Positions 1 to 5,992 of a DNA stretch of 9,430 nucleotides are shown here, piece after piece. Source of the stretch: Saprospiraceae bacterium (GTDB taxonomy: Bacteria; Bacteroidota; Bacteroidia; Chitinophagales; Saprospiraceae). Position 1 is the stretch's first letter. Each line of letters begins with the position of its first letter. The notes beneath the pieces are model-generated. The model saw nothing but the letters and a program-made list of their open reading frames with translations. It was not told where the DNA came from and made no database searches. The stretch spans positions 1 through 9,430 of the forward strand of contig JAGQXA010000219.1 in NCBI GenBank assembly GCA_020436865.1. Direction: 5' to 3'. A program made the position numbers and the translations under genes.

Positions 1-172
1 ATCTGTTGCATGGGATACAGGATCTGGTGGATACGTCTGTGTGTTATGACTCATGGATCAAGACAGGCTTACCGTCTTGACGAGATCTTATGAAGATCGG
101 GGCCCGAAAGGTTCCCGCCGTTCGTTCACCGTGAAATATCCTGAACCGCCACAGGAGGACTGTGGAACAGAT
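1..172 (+). ncRNA. Putative structured RNA, family unassigned, probably cut at its 5' end by the window edge
   Basis: No open frame fits here, but the bases nest into a consistent fold. ATCTGTT (1-7) pairs perfectly with AACAGAT (166-172). Immediately 5' of the latter is a perfect hairpin, CCACAG (149-154) with CTGTGG (160-165). CAGGAT (18-23) pairs with ATCCTG (138-143), and 25-32 pairs with 124-131 over 8 pairs, three of them G-U. Inside sit three hairpins: TCAAGAC/GTCTTGA (58-64/74-80), GATCTT/AAGATC (84-89/93-98) and GGGGCC/GGTTCC (99-104/110-115, two G-U). Several pairs need G-U, which would be A-C on the other strand, so + is the likely sense. The closing helix plus a bubble with a small 3'-side hairpin recalls 6S RNA, but the three-hairpin apex is unlike the usual 6S rod. 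I found no RNase P, tmRNA, SRP or common riboswitch signature. Folding was done by eye. Confidence 0.45.
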
Positions 173-382
173 AGTTTTGCCTTAGGGTAAGAGAATTCTC
201 GAAAGTGCGTGCTAAGAAAGGAACAATGCAGTCTGCATGTCAATAGAAGAACGCCGTCCATCGGACGTTTAGTTCCGGCCTGCGGTAATGTTTTGAAAAA
301 AAGTTGGCCTTTTCAGTAACCGCTGCCGTGCCAGGCCTCGTCATAGGGGCATTCATTCACCTGCAAACGAAAAAAGCAAACC
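173..382. other. Gene-free stretch with small hairpins
   Basis: No credible reading frame is seen. It holds short dyads: CTTAG/CTAAG (181-185/212-216) enclosing the palindrome GAGAATTCTC (191-200), ATGCA/TGCAT (226-230/234-238, loop GTC), and CGTCC/GGACG (254-258/262-266). These may be a 3' continuation of the structured RNA or the leader of the gene at 383. No hairpin with a U tract, which would mark the RNA's 3' end, is evident. An A-rich patch lies at 295-302. No good promoter box was found ahead of 383; TAATG-TTTTG at 286-295 only loosely resembles the Bacteroidota -7 element. Confidence 0.4.
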
Positions 383-718
383 ATGGAACTCGAAGCCGTA
401 TTGGCAATTGCCGGATTCTTTTCGGCCGTGATCATTTTCATCTACATGTTCTTCTCCGGTCGCCACAAGGTCCGCATGGCGTTGATCGAACAAGGCAAGG
501 ACGCCAGTATTTTCCAAAAGGACAAAGACCATCTGGAGTCGTTCAAGTACGGGCTGGTCGCCATTGCATCGGGCATCGGCCTGTTGATCGGCAACCGATT
601 GGACGAGATGGGGATGCCCGAACCGGTGGCTTACTTCTCGATGATCCTGATACTGGGAGGCGCAGCTTTGGTGGCGTTCTACATGTACGCACGCCGCAAG
701 CCCTCCGATATGGTCTGA
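383..718 (+). CDS. Small membrane protein, DUF6249-like
   Basis: This 111-residue protein has three predicted membrane segments, at about residues 4-24, 54-70 and 80-103. The segment after the first helix, RHKVRMALIEQGKDASIF, followed by a glycine-rich helix (GLVAIASGIGLLIGNRL), is the pattern of the DUF6249 family. That family is common in Bacteroidota and I know of no established function; members often lie near sigma factor genes, but none is adjacent here. The assignment rests on remembered family pattern, not a search. ATG 383 is chosen because it sits directly before the first hydrophobic helix and gives the family's usual length. No Shine-Dalgarno sequence is visible, which is normal for the phylum. 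The overlapping frame starting upstream at 304 is an arginine-rich shadow. A strong hairpin follows 43 bases after the stop, so this is probably a single-gene unit. Confidence 0.85.
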   Translation: MELEAVLAIAGFFSAVIIFIYMFFSGRHKVRMALIEQGKDASIFQKDKDHLESFKYGLVAIASGIGLLIGNRLDEMGMPEPVAYFSMILILGGAALVAFYMYARRKPSDMV

Positions 719-761
719 TCGCTTGTGAGAACGCCCGACTTCAGAACAGTATACTGGTAGG

Positions 762-799
762 AAAGAACGGCCGGCGCCCATTCGGGACCGGCCTTCTTC
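762..799 (+). terminator. Hairpin terminator, possibly bidirectional
   Basis: GGCCGG (769-774) pairs with CCGGCC (788-793). An inner CCC/GGG (777-779/784-786) closes an ATTC loop. Outside the stem, AAGAA (763-767) can pair with TTCTT (794-798) past a bulged C768. The trailing tract TTCTTCC is pyrimidine-rich but not a pure U run. It ends the transcript of the gene stopping at 718, and its symmetry could also stop minus-strand transcription, where the tract would read TTCTTTC. Confidence 0.65.
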
Positions 800-815
800 C
801 TGTCCGGCCCTGACT

Positions 816-830
816 AATGTCATTGACATT
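816..830. repeat. Short inverted repeat ahead of the second membrane gene
   Basis: AATGTC (816-821) and GACATT (825-830) form a 6-bp inverted repeat with a 3-base spacer, ending 27 bases before ATG 858. A short dyad so close to a start could be a protein-binding operator. It could equally be chance, as nothing else supports it. Confidence 0.25.
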
Positions 831-857
831 GGCGCCGGAATGCGACAGATTGGACGT

Positions 858-1214
858 ATGAAAAAGTCGCATCATCCCCTGCTGTTCTGGTCGCCGCGCC
901 TGCTGGCGATCGCCTTCGCCGTTTTCCTCAGCCTTTTTGCGCTCGACGTCTTCGACGGCGAGCGCGGTTTCTGGGATACGGCCCTGGCTCTGCTCCTTCA
1001 TTTGCTCCCCACTGTGTTCATCTTACTGACGTTGCTCCTGGCCTGGAAATGGGAATGGATCGGCGGAACCCTTTTCATTGCGTTCGGTCTATGCTACATC
1101 GTCTGGGCCTGGGGGTTATTTCCCTTCCTGACCTATCTGGTGATCGCCGGTCCCTTGTTTCTGGTCGGTATCCTTTTCTGGCTGGATTGGAAGATCGGCC
1201 GGGCGCGTTCGTAA
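858..1214 (+). CDS. Small four-helix membrane protein, DUF7670-like
   Basis: The protein has 118 residues from ATG 858, with about four hydrophobic segments covering most of its length. It opens with a basic stretch (MKKSHH) followed by the phrase LLFWSPRLLAIAFAVFLSLFALDVF and contains LLAWKWEWIGGTLFIAFG. This arrangement resembles a family of small uncharacterised integral membrane proteins often annotated DUF7670 in Bacteroidota. I am fairly sure of the membrane nature, less so of the family number. No catalytic motif is visible and function is unknown. An in-frame ATG at 840 would add MRQIGR; the start at 858 is preferred because it gives a typical basic N-terminus right before the first helix. 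The gene runs head-on into the methyltransferase gene with only 2 bases between the stop codons. Confidence 0.8.
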   Translation: MKKSHHPLLFWSPRLLAIAFAVFLSLFALDVFDGERGFWDTALALLLHLLPTVFILLTLLLAWKWEWIGGTLFIAFGLCYIVWAWGLFPFLTYLVIAGPLFLVGILFWLDWKIGRARS

Positions 1215-1216
1215 AC

Positions 1217-1756
1217 TCAGGTGCGGAACTTGCCTAGCAGATCGTACACGGCTACCGACGCGGCACAAGCTACGTTGAGTGAGCTGTTCAGTCCGTACAT
1301 CGGCAGGTGAATGGAAGCTTCGGCGGCATCTAGTAGTAGCGGCGACAAACCCTCTTGTTCGTTGCCGGCCAGGAGGAGCACCGGGCCCGTCGGTTGGAAT
1401 TCGGTATAGGGGATGCTGCGGTTGGTGTATTCGAGCGCGACGAGGGAGTACTCATCGGTGAGGGCGGCGAGTTCGGCTTCTGTCTGAAGGTGTCGAAAAG
1501 GCACGATCGGCACGGTTGAGCGGGCAATGCGGCGAGTTTTACGTCCGGGCTCATCCATAGGCGTTTGCCAGAGGATGATCTCTTGCAGGCGCGCCGCGTC
1601 GGCCAGGCGGAAGAGCAGGCCCAGGTTACCCGGATCGACCAGGCGATCGAGTAATAAAGCGATCGGAAAGCGGTTGTCCCCGATCTCGGCCTGCCGTTCG
1701 GCGGGTCGTGGACGCAGGTCGTGAAAGCTGAGCGGTCGGTTCGGATCTTTCGGCAT
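1217..1756 (-). CDS. SpoU/TrmH-family RNA 2'-O-methyltransferase
   Basis: This 179-residue protein is a lone SpoU (SPOUT-fold) domain that would transfer a methyl group from S-adenosylmethionine to a ribose 2'-OH in tRNA or rRNA. All three family motifs are visible. Motif 1 is DPGNLGLLFRLADA, with the conserved Asn44 and the likely catalytic Arg50. Motif 2 is LLLAGNEQEGLS. Motif 3 is LNSSLNVACAASVAVYDLL near the C terminus, which forms the knotted cofactor site. There is no N-terminal substrate-binding domain of the RlmB type, so it resembles short TrmH/TrmL-like enzymes; the target nucleotide cannot be read from sequence. ATG 1756 (MPKDPNRP) is chosen because it is the first start and lies exactly at the end of the inverted repeat shared with the divergent 2H-phosphoesterase gene. 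A promoter-like box lies about 44 bases upstream. Confidence 0.93.
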   Translation of the reverse strand: MPKDPNRPLSFHDLRPRPAERQAEIGDNRFPIALLLDRLVDPGNLGLLFRLADAARLQEIILWQTPMDEPGRKTRRIARSTVPIVPFRHLQTEAELAALTDEYSLVALEYTNRSIPYTEFQPTGPVLLLAGNEQEGLSPLLLDAAEASIHLPMYGLNSSLNVACAASVAVYDLLGKFRT

Positions 1757-1768
1757 TTTGTAACTTTA
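1757..1768 (+). promoter_or_regulatory. Candidate promoter box for the 2H-phosphoesterase gene
   Basis: TTTTGTAACTTTA contains TAACTTTA (1761-1768), matching 7 of 8 positions of the Bacteroidota -7 consensus TAnnTTTG. Transcription would begin near 1775, leaving a leader of roughly 37 bases before ATG 1812. No convincing -33 TTG element is seen about 20 bases upstream, so this rests on one box. Confidence 0.4.
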
Positions 1769-1799
1769 GCGCTCGGAAAGCTCCGAGCCTTCCGAGCGC

Positions 1800-1811
1800 T
1801 AAAGTTACAAA
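1800..1811 (-). promoter_or_regulatory. Candidate promoter box for the methyltransferase gene
   Basis: This is the mirror image of the box on the + strand: TAACTTTA read on the minus strand at 1807-1800. Initiation would be expected near 1793, giving a leader of about 37 bases before ATG 1756. The two opposing promoters cross, so the polymerases would overlap on the 61-bp palindrome and probably exclude each other. Confidence 0.4.
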
Positions 1812-2372
1812 ATGGAAGACCCACTTTGGTTCATCGCCATTATTCCTCCTGCCGACATTGCCGCGGAGGTGACCGCGTTCAAGGAATACGCCGCCGGTCA
1901 TTTCCATTCCCGGCATGCGCTCCGTTCGCCGTCCCACATTACCCTGATACCCCCCTTTCGGTTCTCTCTCAAGCGATTGCGCGCTTTGCAGCAGCGATTG
2001 CGCGATTTTGCAGAGAGCCGGTTGCCTTTCGAACTGGAACTGCGGGATTTCGACTGCTTTGCCCCCAGAGTGATCTTTGTGAAGGTGGAAGCCGAGCCGG
2101 AACTCGATCTCCTCCAATCCGATCTGCAGAAGAGCCTGCAAGCGGAGGTCGGCCTTCGACCCAATGACGAACGGCCCTTTCATCCACACATGACGGTGGC
2201 GTTCAAGGATCTCGACCGGCGTACATTCCCTGTAGCCTGGGCGCATTTTCAAGAGCAGCGCTTTCACCGGCGCTTCCCGGTTCGCGCACTCGTCTTACTG
2301 ACCCATCAAGCGGGGGGCTGGCGGGTTTTTTCCGAATTGCCCTTCGAGCCCCATAAAGACGCGGTTGGGTGA
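1812..2372 (+). CDS. 2H phosphoesterase, 2'-5' RNA ligase-like
   Basis: This 186-residue protein has the two signature HxT motifs of the 2H phosphoesterase superfamily: His42-Ile-Thr44 in SPSHITLIPPF and His126-Met-Thr128 in FHPHMTVAF. The two histidines and two threonines form the catalytic cleft that acts on 2',3'-cyclic or 2'-5' phosphodiester bonds in RNA or nucleotides. Spacing (84 residues) and total length fit the LigT/ThpR group, although the bacterial family's physiological substrates are poorly known. No signal peptide is seen, so it is probably cytoplasmic. ATG 1812 lies at the outer end of the inverted repeat and gives a typical first strand (LWFIAIIPP). Divergence from an RNA methyltransferase under a shared symmetrical control region suggests co-expression in RNA metabolism. 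A 21-bp tandem duplication lies in the region for residues 54-67. Confidence 0.9.
   Translation: MEDPLWFIAIIPPADIAAEVTAFKEYAAGHFHSRHALRSPSHITLIPPFRFSLKRLRALQQRLRDFAESRLPFELELRDFDCFAPRVIFVKVEAEPELDLLQSDLQKSLQAEVGLRPNDERPFHPHMTVAFKDLDRRTFPVAWAHFQEQRFHRRFPVRALVLLTHQAGGWRVFSELPFEPHKDAVG
1972..2013 (+). repeat. Imperfect 21-bp tandem duplication inside the 2H-phosphoesterase gene
   Basis: AGCGATTGCGCG occurs at 1972-1983 and again at 1993-2004, each followed by a TTTGCAG block. The period is 21 bases (7 codons), giving the related heptads KRLRALQ and QRLRDFA in a helical segment. The frame is kept, so it is probably a neutral slippage duplication. Confidence 0.6.
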
Positions 2373-2458
2373 AGGCGGCTGAAAAAGGCGGGCTGCCGGC
2401 CGCTCACTTCTGTCATCTGCGAGGCCTTATGGGACTTATCTTATTAAAAAATGCGTAA

Positions 2459-2478
2459 TTTGTTGTACGGACAACAAA
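2459..2478. repeat. 8-bp inverted repeat (hairpin or operator)
   Basis: TTTGTTGT (2459-2466) and ACAACAAA (2471-2478) are perfectly complementary around a 4-base ACGG loop, in an AT-rich gap. There is no U tract, so it is not an obvious terminator. It lies about 125 bases upstream of the candidate WG-gene promoter, and binding by a regulator is possible but unproven. Confidence 0.4.
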
Positions 2479-2540
2479 GGTTCATTATTCAATTTGAAGA
2501 ATTCCCCCTATATTTTCGACCGGTTGGTCAAATAGTATCC

Positions 2541-2579
2541 GGCTGTCTGACGTTTTTTCAACATGAGAACCGGACAGCT
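2541..2579. repeat. Long bulged hairpin upstream of the WG-repeat gene
   Basis: Bases 2541-2549 pair with 2571-2579 (9 pairs, two G-U). After a 2-base bulge (A2550, C2551), 2552-2557 pair with 2565-2570 (two G-U), leaving a 7-base loop. No U tract follows on the + strand. The element ends 25 bases before the candidate promoter box of the WG-repeat gene. It may be an operator, or the 3' end of a transcript entering from the left. Confidence 0.4.
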
Positions 2580-2598
2580 TCGGGAACCAATTTCCAAA

Positions 2599-2611
2599 AT
2601 TTGTAACTTCG
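2599..2611 (+). promoter_or_regulatory. Candidate promoter box for the WG-repeat gene
   Basis: ATTTGTAACTTCG, with TAACTTCG at 2604-2611, is close to the Bacteroidota -7 element (TAnnTTTG) and to the box in the 1754-1814 repeat. Initiation near 2617 would give a short leader of about 18 bases before ATG 2635. This argues against the in-frame ATG at 2563, which would lie upstream of the promoter. No clear -33 box is seen. Confidence 0.4.
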
Positions 2612-2634
2612 ATCTTTTTAACGATACCAGGTTC

Positions 2635-5600
2635 ATGCGCACTGGAACGCTCGTTGCTTTTTTCCTGGGGATTTTTGTACAGCCCTTCTTCGCCCAGCAG
2701 ATCTTCCCGATCAAGATGAACAAGAAGTGGGGGTTGATGGATGCGGAAGGGCAGATCGTGCAAAATCCCATCTACGATGCCGTCGGCGAATTCAAGGCCT
2801 ATGGCTACGCCGTGATGCAGCGCAATGGCGGGGTCGGACTGCTCGGCAAGAGCGGGCAGGAGATCGTGGAGCCTCGATATCAGGACCTCAAAGTCCTGAC
2901 GCCGCAGTTGGTGTCGGTACTGGAAGACGATCGTTGGAAAGTGATCGATCTGCGGGGGCGGGAGATCCTGTCGAGCGGCTACGAGCGGGTCGAGGTATTG
3001 AGCGATCACTATCTGGCCTTTGCCCGCAACGGCCGTTGGGGCATCGTCAACTGGAAGGGGCAGGTGATCAGCGAACCCGAATTCGATCGCATCGAGCTGC
3101 TGCCGGAGCCGTTTTTCCGCACCTATTACGACAACTATGCCGGTCTGATCGACCTCGAAGGCCGGGAGTGGTTGGCGCCGGCTTACGATGAAGTGCGCGT
3201 GGCCTCTCCCGATCTGGTCTTTTTCAAATCGCAAAATCGCTGGGGTCTCGCCACCGGAGGCGGGCGCTACGTCGTGCCTGTCGGATACGAGCATTACGAC
3301 CTCATTTCCAATAATTTCGTCCGCCTCAGCCGCGGCGGGAAGTCTTATCTGTACTCCCTTGAGAAGAGTCGCTTGCTGACCAACGGAGAATACGATCAGT
3401 ACTACGCGTTTTCCGACGAGTTTGTCATGGTCAAGCGCGATCGCTTGCTGGGGCTGATGGATACCAACGGCAAGTTGGTGCTGGTGCCCAAGTACGACGA
3501 GATCCAACCGTTCGGGCGCGATCAGTTCCGCGTCAATTTCCGCGGACGCTGGGGGATCGTCGACCGCCGGGACGAGCTTGCCATTCCCTTTGCCTATAAC
3601 TATATCGCTCCGCTCAAAGGGTCGGTCGCCATCGTCATCCGTGGCCGCAAGCTCGGCGTGATCAATCAGTTCGGCGAGGTGATCGTGCCCGTCGAGTACA
3701 AGCGGATCGTGCCGGAAAATCAGCTCATTAAGGCCTACCAGGGAGAGGCGCTGACGGCCTATCACATCGATCAGAACGGCCGCCTGCTGGACGAGCAGAA
3801 TTTTCAGCGGCATTTTACGATCGCGATCGGCAAGGACGGGCAGGAAGACTCCGGGTTTTTCGAAAGTCAATATCAGCTGGAGCATTTCGAGTGGTTCTAC
3901 TCCCCTTCGGCCGATAAGTGGGGTCTGCGCCGCCTGGACGACGGTTCGATCCAACTCGAACCGACCTTCGATGAGGTGGAGGTGCTCAAAGACCTGGGAT
4001 TTACGGTCGTAGGTATCGCCAAGCCGGGCATCGTCGATTTCGAACGGACTTCCTATCGCTTCGAGCTCGTGTACGGCCTGGTCAACAACGAGGTGGGGCT
4101 GCCGGTGACCGAGATCGACCTGTGGGACATCCGGCTGAGCGACTTCGACGAAGGACTGCCGCTGGCGCGTTGCGTCTTTTCCAACGGACGGCACGGCCTG
4201 ATCAACCGCATCGGCAAGATCGTGCGCCGCGACTTCGCATACATCGGCCGCTACAGCGACGGGCTGGCCCGCGTGAGCATGCGCGGCCGCTTATCGGGCA
4301 CCATCGGCGAGAAAAGCCGCGGACTGGAGCGGTTGGGCAATTATCTGGCCTCCCATTTGTCGAGCAATTACATGCTCGATTATACCCAATACGACCGGCA
4401 GTTCGAGCAGGAAGCCATGCTCATCTGTGAGGATTGCCAATGGGGGTATGTCGATACCCTCGGGCAGATGATCATCGACCCGCAATTCTCCTTTGCCCGC
4501 GATTTTGTCAATGAGGTGGGCATCGTCGAATGCCAGGGCAAATGGGGCATGGTCGGCAAAAAAGCCGAGCTGCTGATCCCCTGCCACTACGATCAGGTGG
4601 ATTTTCTGGAAAATACCGACAATCGCATTATCCGCATCTATAAGCAGGACGAGAAGTACGGCCTGATCGACACCCTCGGGCAGATGACCGTGAGTTTGCA
4701 GTACGACGAGATCGGATCCTTTAGCGAAGGGCGTCTGGCCGTGCGCCGCAACGGCATGTGGGGCTTTGTCGACCGGCACGGGCTGGAAGTGATCCCCTGC
4801 CGTTTCCGGGCCGTGAGCAATTTCAGCGAGGGCCTGGCCGCCGTCAAGATCGGACGTAGCTGGGGCTTCATCGATAAGCAGGGCAATGTCGAGATCGATT
4901 TCAATTTTATCCGGGTAGGCGATTTTCGCGACGGATTGGCTTGGTTTTTCGAAGGCGGCGCCTACGGCTATATCGACCAAACGGGCGTGGTGGCGATCGA
5001 TCCGGTGTTCGAAAAGGCGCACGATTTCGAGGCCGGGGTTGCCCGGGTCGTACAAGGACAGGAGTTTGGCCTGATCGACGCTTCCGGCAAGTACATCATG
5101 CGACCCAAATACACCGCCATCGAACCATTCAATCAACATGGCCTGGCCAAGGTGTGCTATGGGAACGACCGCATCCGCTACGGCCTGATCGACAAACGCG
5201 GCGAACTCGTGACCACGCAGAGCTACCGCGAAATCCACGATTTCTTCGAAGGAATGGCCGCGGTGAAGCTAAAAGACGGCTACGGCTACGTCAATAGCGA
5301 AGGCAGGCTGGTGATCCAGCCCATTTATTCGAAGGCCTCCGCTTTCTCCGATGGGCGGGCCGCAGTGCAGAAAGACGGGCTTTGCGGCTACATCAACAAG
5401 GACGGCGAGGAACTCGTGCAGTTGGCCTTCTCCAAGTGCCTCGACTTCGAAGACGGCAAGGCCGTCGTCTACAAGGGCACCCGCAAAGCCGGTCTCATTG
5501 ATTCGCTGGGGCGTTATCTGATCGAACCCAGCATCGATCGCCTCTACGATTTCCGGGAGGGCCGTGGCCTGGTGCGCGACGCCAACTACCGTTTTTACTA

Positions 5601-5946
5601 CATCACCGAACAGGCAAGCCTGTACGACGGTTATTACGAGAAGGCACGCCTGTTCCAGCACGGCGTAGCCGTGGTGCAGCTCGACGGCCGCTGGGGGATC
5701 ATCAATCAGAAGGGGATCGAGATCATCCCTCCGAAGTACGACAAGATCGAGCAGTTCGAGAACGGTTATGCCAAAGTGCGCATCAAGGGCTTCAACGGCC
5801 TGTCGAACCTCAAGGGCGAAATGATCGTCCAGCCCGATTACGAGTACATCAGCTATGCCGGCGAAGGGCTCTTCCGCGTCGAACAAGGCGACAAGGTCGG
5901 GTACTTCGACATGGACGGCAAATGGGTTTGGGGGCTCACCGAATAG
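2635..5946 (+). CDS. Large secreted WG-repeat protein
   Basis: From ATG 2635 the product is 1103 residues. It begins with a signal peptide (MRTGTLVAFFLGIFVQPFFAQQ, cleavage probably near residue 20), so it is exported; there is no lipobox and no C-terminal sorting domain or barrel. The rest, from about residue 30 to 1095, is a near-continuous array of about 25 WG repeats of roughly 40-47 residues, such as KWGLMDAEG, RWGIVNWKG, MWGFVDRHG, SWGFIDKQG and RWGIINQKG. Repeats in residues 30-540 are degenerate. Those from about 600 on are regular, with the phrase F-x-EG-x-A-x-V before each WG. Two non-repeat stretches (about 385-440 and 548-600) interrupt the array, the second followed by a CxxC (CEDC). 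WG repeats are taken to form a beta-rich binding scaffold; the ligand is unknown and no enzyme motif is visible. An in-frame ATG at 2563 would bury the signal peptide behind 24 residues, so it is rejected. Base composition matches the neighbours. Confidence 0.92.
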   Translation: MRTGTLVAFFLGIFVQPFFAQQIFPIKMNKKWGLMDAEGQIVQNPIYDAVGEFKAYGYAVMQRNGGVGLLGKSGQEIVEPRYQDLKVLTPQLVSVLEDDRWKVIDLRGREILSSGYERVEVLSDHYLAFARNGRWGIVNWKGQVISEPEFDRIELLPEPFFRTYYDNYAGLIDLEGREWLAPAYDEVRVASPDLVFFKSQNRWGLATGGGRYVVPVGYEHYDLISNNFVRLSRGGKSYLYSLEKSRLLTNGEYDQYYAFSDEFVMVKRDRLLGLMDTNGKLVLVPKYDEIQPFGRDQFRVNFRGRWGIVDRRDELAIPFAYNYIAPLKGSVAIVIRGRKLGVINQFGEVIVPVEYKRIVPENQLIKAYQGEALTAYHIDQNGRLLDEQNFQRHFTIAIGKDGQEDSGFFESQYQLEHFEWFYSPSADKWGLRRLDDGSIQLEPTFDEVEVLKDLGFTVVGIAKPGIVDFERTSYRFELVYGLVNNEVGLPVTEIDLWDIRLSDFDEGLPLARCVFSNGRHGLINRIGKIVRRDFAYIGRYSDGLARVSMRGRLSGTIGEKSRGLERLGNYLASHLSSNYMLDYTQYDRQFEQEAMLICEDCQWGYVDTLGQMIIDPQFSFARDFVNEVGIVECQGKWGMVGKKAELLIPCHYDQVDFLENTDNRIIRIYKQDEKYGLIDTLGQMTVSLQYDEIGSFSEGRLAVRRNGMWGFVDRHGLEVIPCRFRAVSNFSEGLAAVKIGRSWGFIDKQGNVEIDFNFIRVGDFRDGLAWFFEGGAYGYIDQTGVVAIDPVFEKAHDFEAGVARVVQGQEFGLIDASGKYIMRPKYTAIEPFNQHGLAKVCYGNDRIRYGLIDKRGELVTTQSYREIHDFFEGMAAVKLKDGYGYVNSEGRLVIQPIYSKASAFSDGRAAVQKDGLCGYINKDGEELVQLAFSKCLDFEDGKAVVYKGTRKAGLIDSLGRYLIEPSIDRLYDFREGRGLVRDANYRFYYITEQASLYDGYYEKARLFQHGVAVVQLDGRWGIINQKGIEIIPPKYDKIEQFENGYAKVRIKGFNGLSNLKGEMIVQPDYEYISYAGEGLFRVEQGDKVGYFDMDGKWVWGLTE

Positions 5947-5952
5947 GCGTAC

Positions 5953-5965
5953 ATTTGTAACCGAA
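5953..5965 (+). promoter_or_regulatory. Weak promoter-like box before the response-regulator gene
   Basis: ATTTGTAACCGAAG shares the TTTGTAAC core with the boxes near 1757 and 2600 and sits in the 46-base gap after the WG-repeat gene, but it lacks the TTT of the -7 element. It may drive the regulator separately. Otherwise the regulator is read through from the WG gene, since no terminator lies between them. Confidence 0.25.
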
Positions 5966-5992
5966 GACCAAAGACCGCCGATACCGACCAAC

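Larger units (their letters stand above)
1754..1814. repeat. Perfect 25-bp inverted repeat containing both divergent start codons
   Basis: The left arm (1754-1778) is the exact reverse complement of the right arm (1790-1814), with an 11-base spacer (1779-1789, AGCTCCGAGCC). The arms end precisely at the two start codons: CAT 1754-1756 is the minus-strand ATG of the methyltransferase, and ATG 1812-1814 starts the 2H-phosphoesterase. The next bases out (G1753, G1815) do not pair. Each arm reads TTTTGTAACTTTAGCG inward, a promoter-like box. The spacer holds an extra TCCGAGC (1782-1788), also present at 1791-1797, so GCTCGG (1771-1776) can form an alternative hairpin with CCGAGC (1783-1788). The dyad would give both genes the same promoter, leader and start context. 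Confidence 0.95.

Noticed and set aside
1..172. Assignment of the structured RNA as RNase P, tmRNA or SRP RNA
   Set aside because: The expected conserved strings (RNase P GAGGAAAGTCC and ACAGAA, an SRP GGAAG/AGCAG apical loop, a tmRNA acceptor end) are absent on either strand.
286..295. Possible -7 element TAATG-TTTTG for the gene at 383
   Set aside because: Internal spacing does not fit TAnnTTTG and no -33 box is present.
304..813. TTG-started 169-codon frame over the first membrane gene
   Set aside because: It is arginine-rich, with no domain, and conflicts with the three-helix protein at 383-718.
828..848. Possible sigma-54 promoter (TGGCGCC followed by TGCGA)
   Set aside because: GG and GC are one base too close for a sigma-54 -24/-12 pair, and no activator sites are visible.
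2563..2634. Upstream in-frame ATG for the WG-repeat protein
   Set aside because: It would put 24 residues ahead of a clear signal peptide and lies upstream of the candidate promoter box at 2604.
2485..4194. Long minus-strand open frame opposite the WG-repeat gene (569 codons)
   Set aside because: Its product is a repetitive, His/Asp/Val-rich sequence mirroring the WG repeats on the other strand. The + strand frame has a signal peptide and family repeats. The antisense frame is a by-product of codon use in the repeats.
5855..5992. Upstream extension of the response regulator
   Set aside because: It overlaps the end of the WG-repeat gene, encodes low-complexity residues and precedes a textbook receiver start at 5993.
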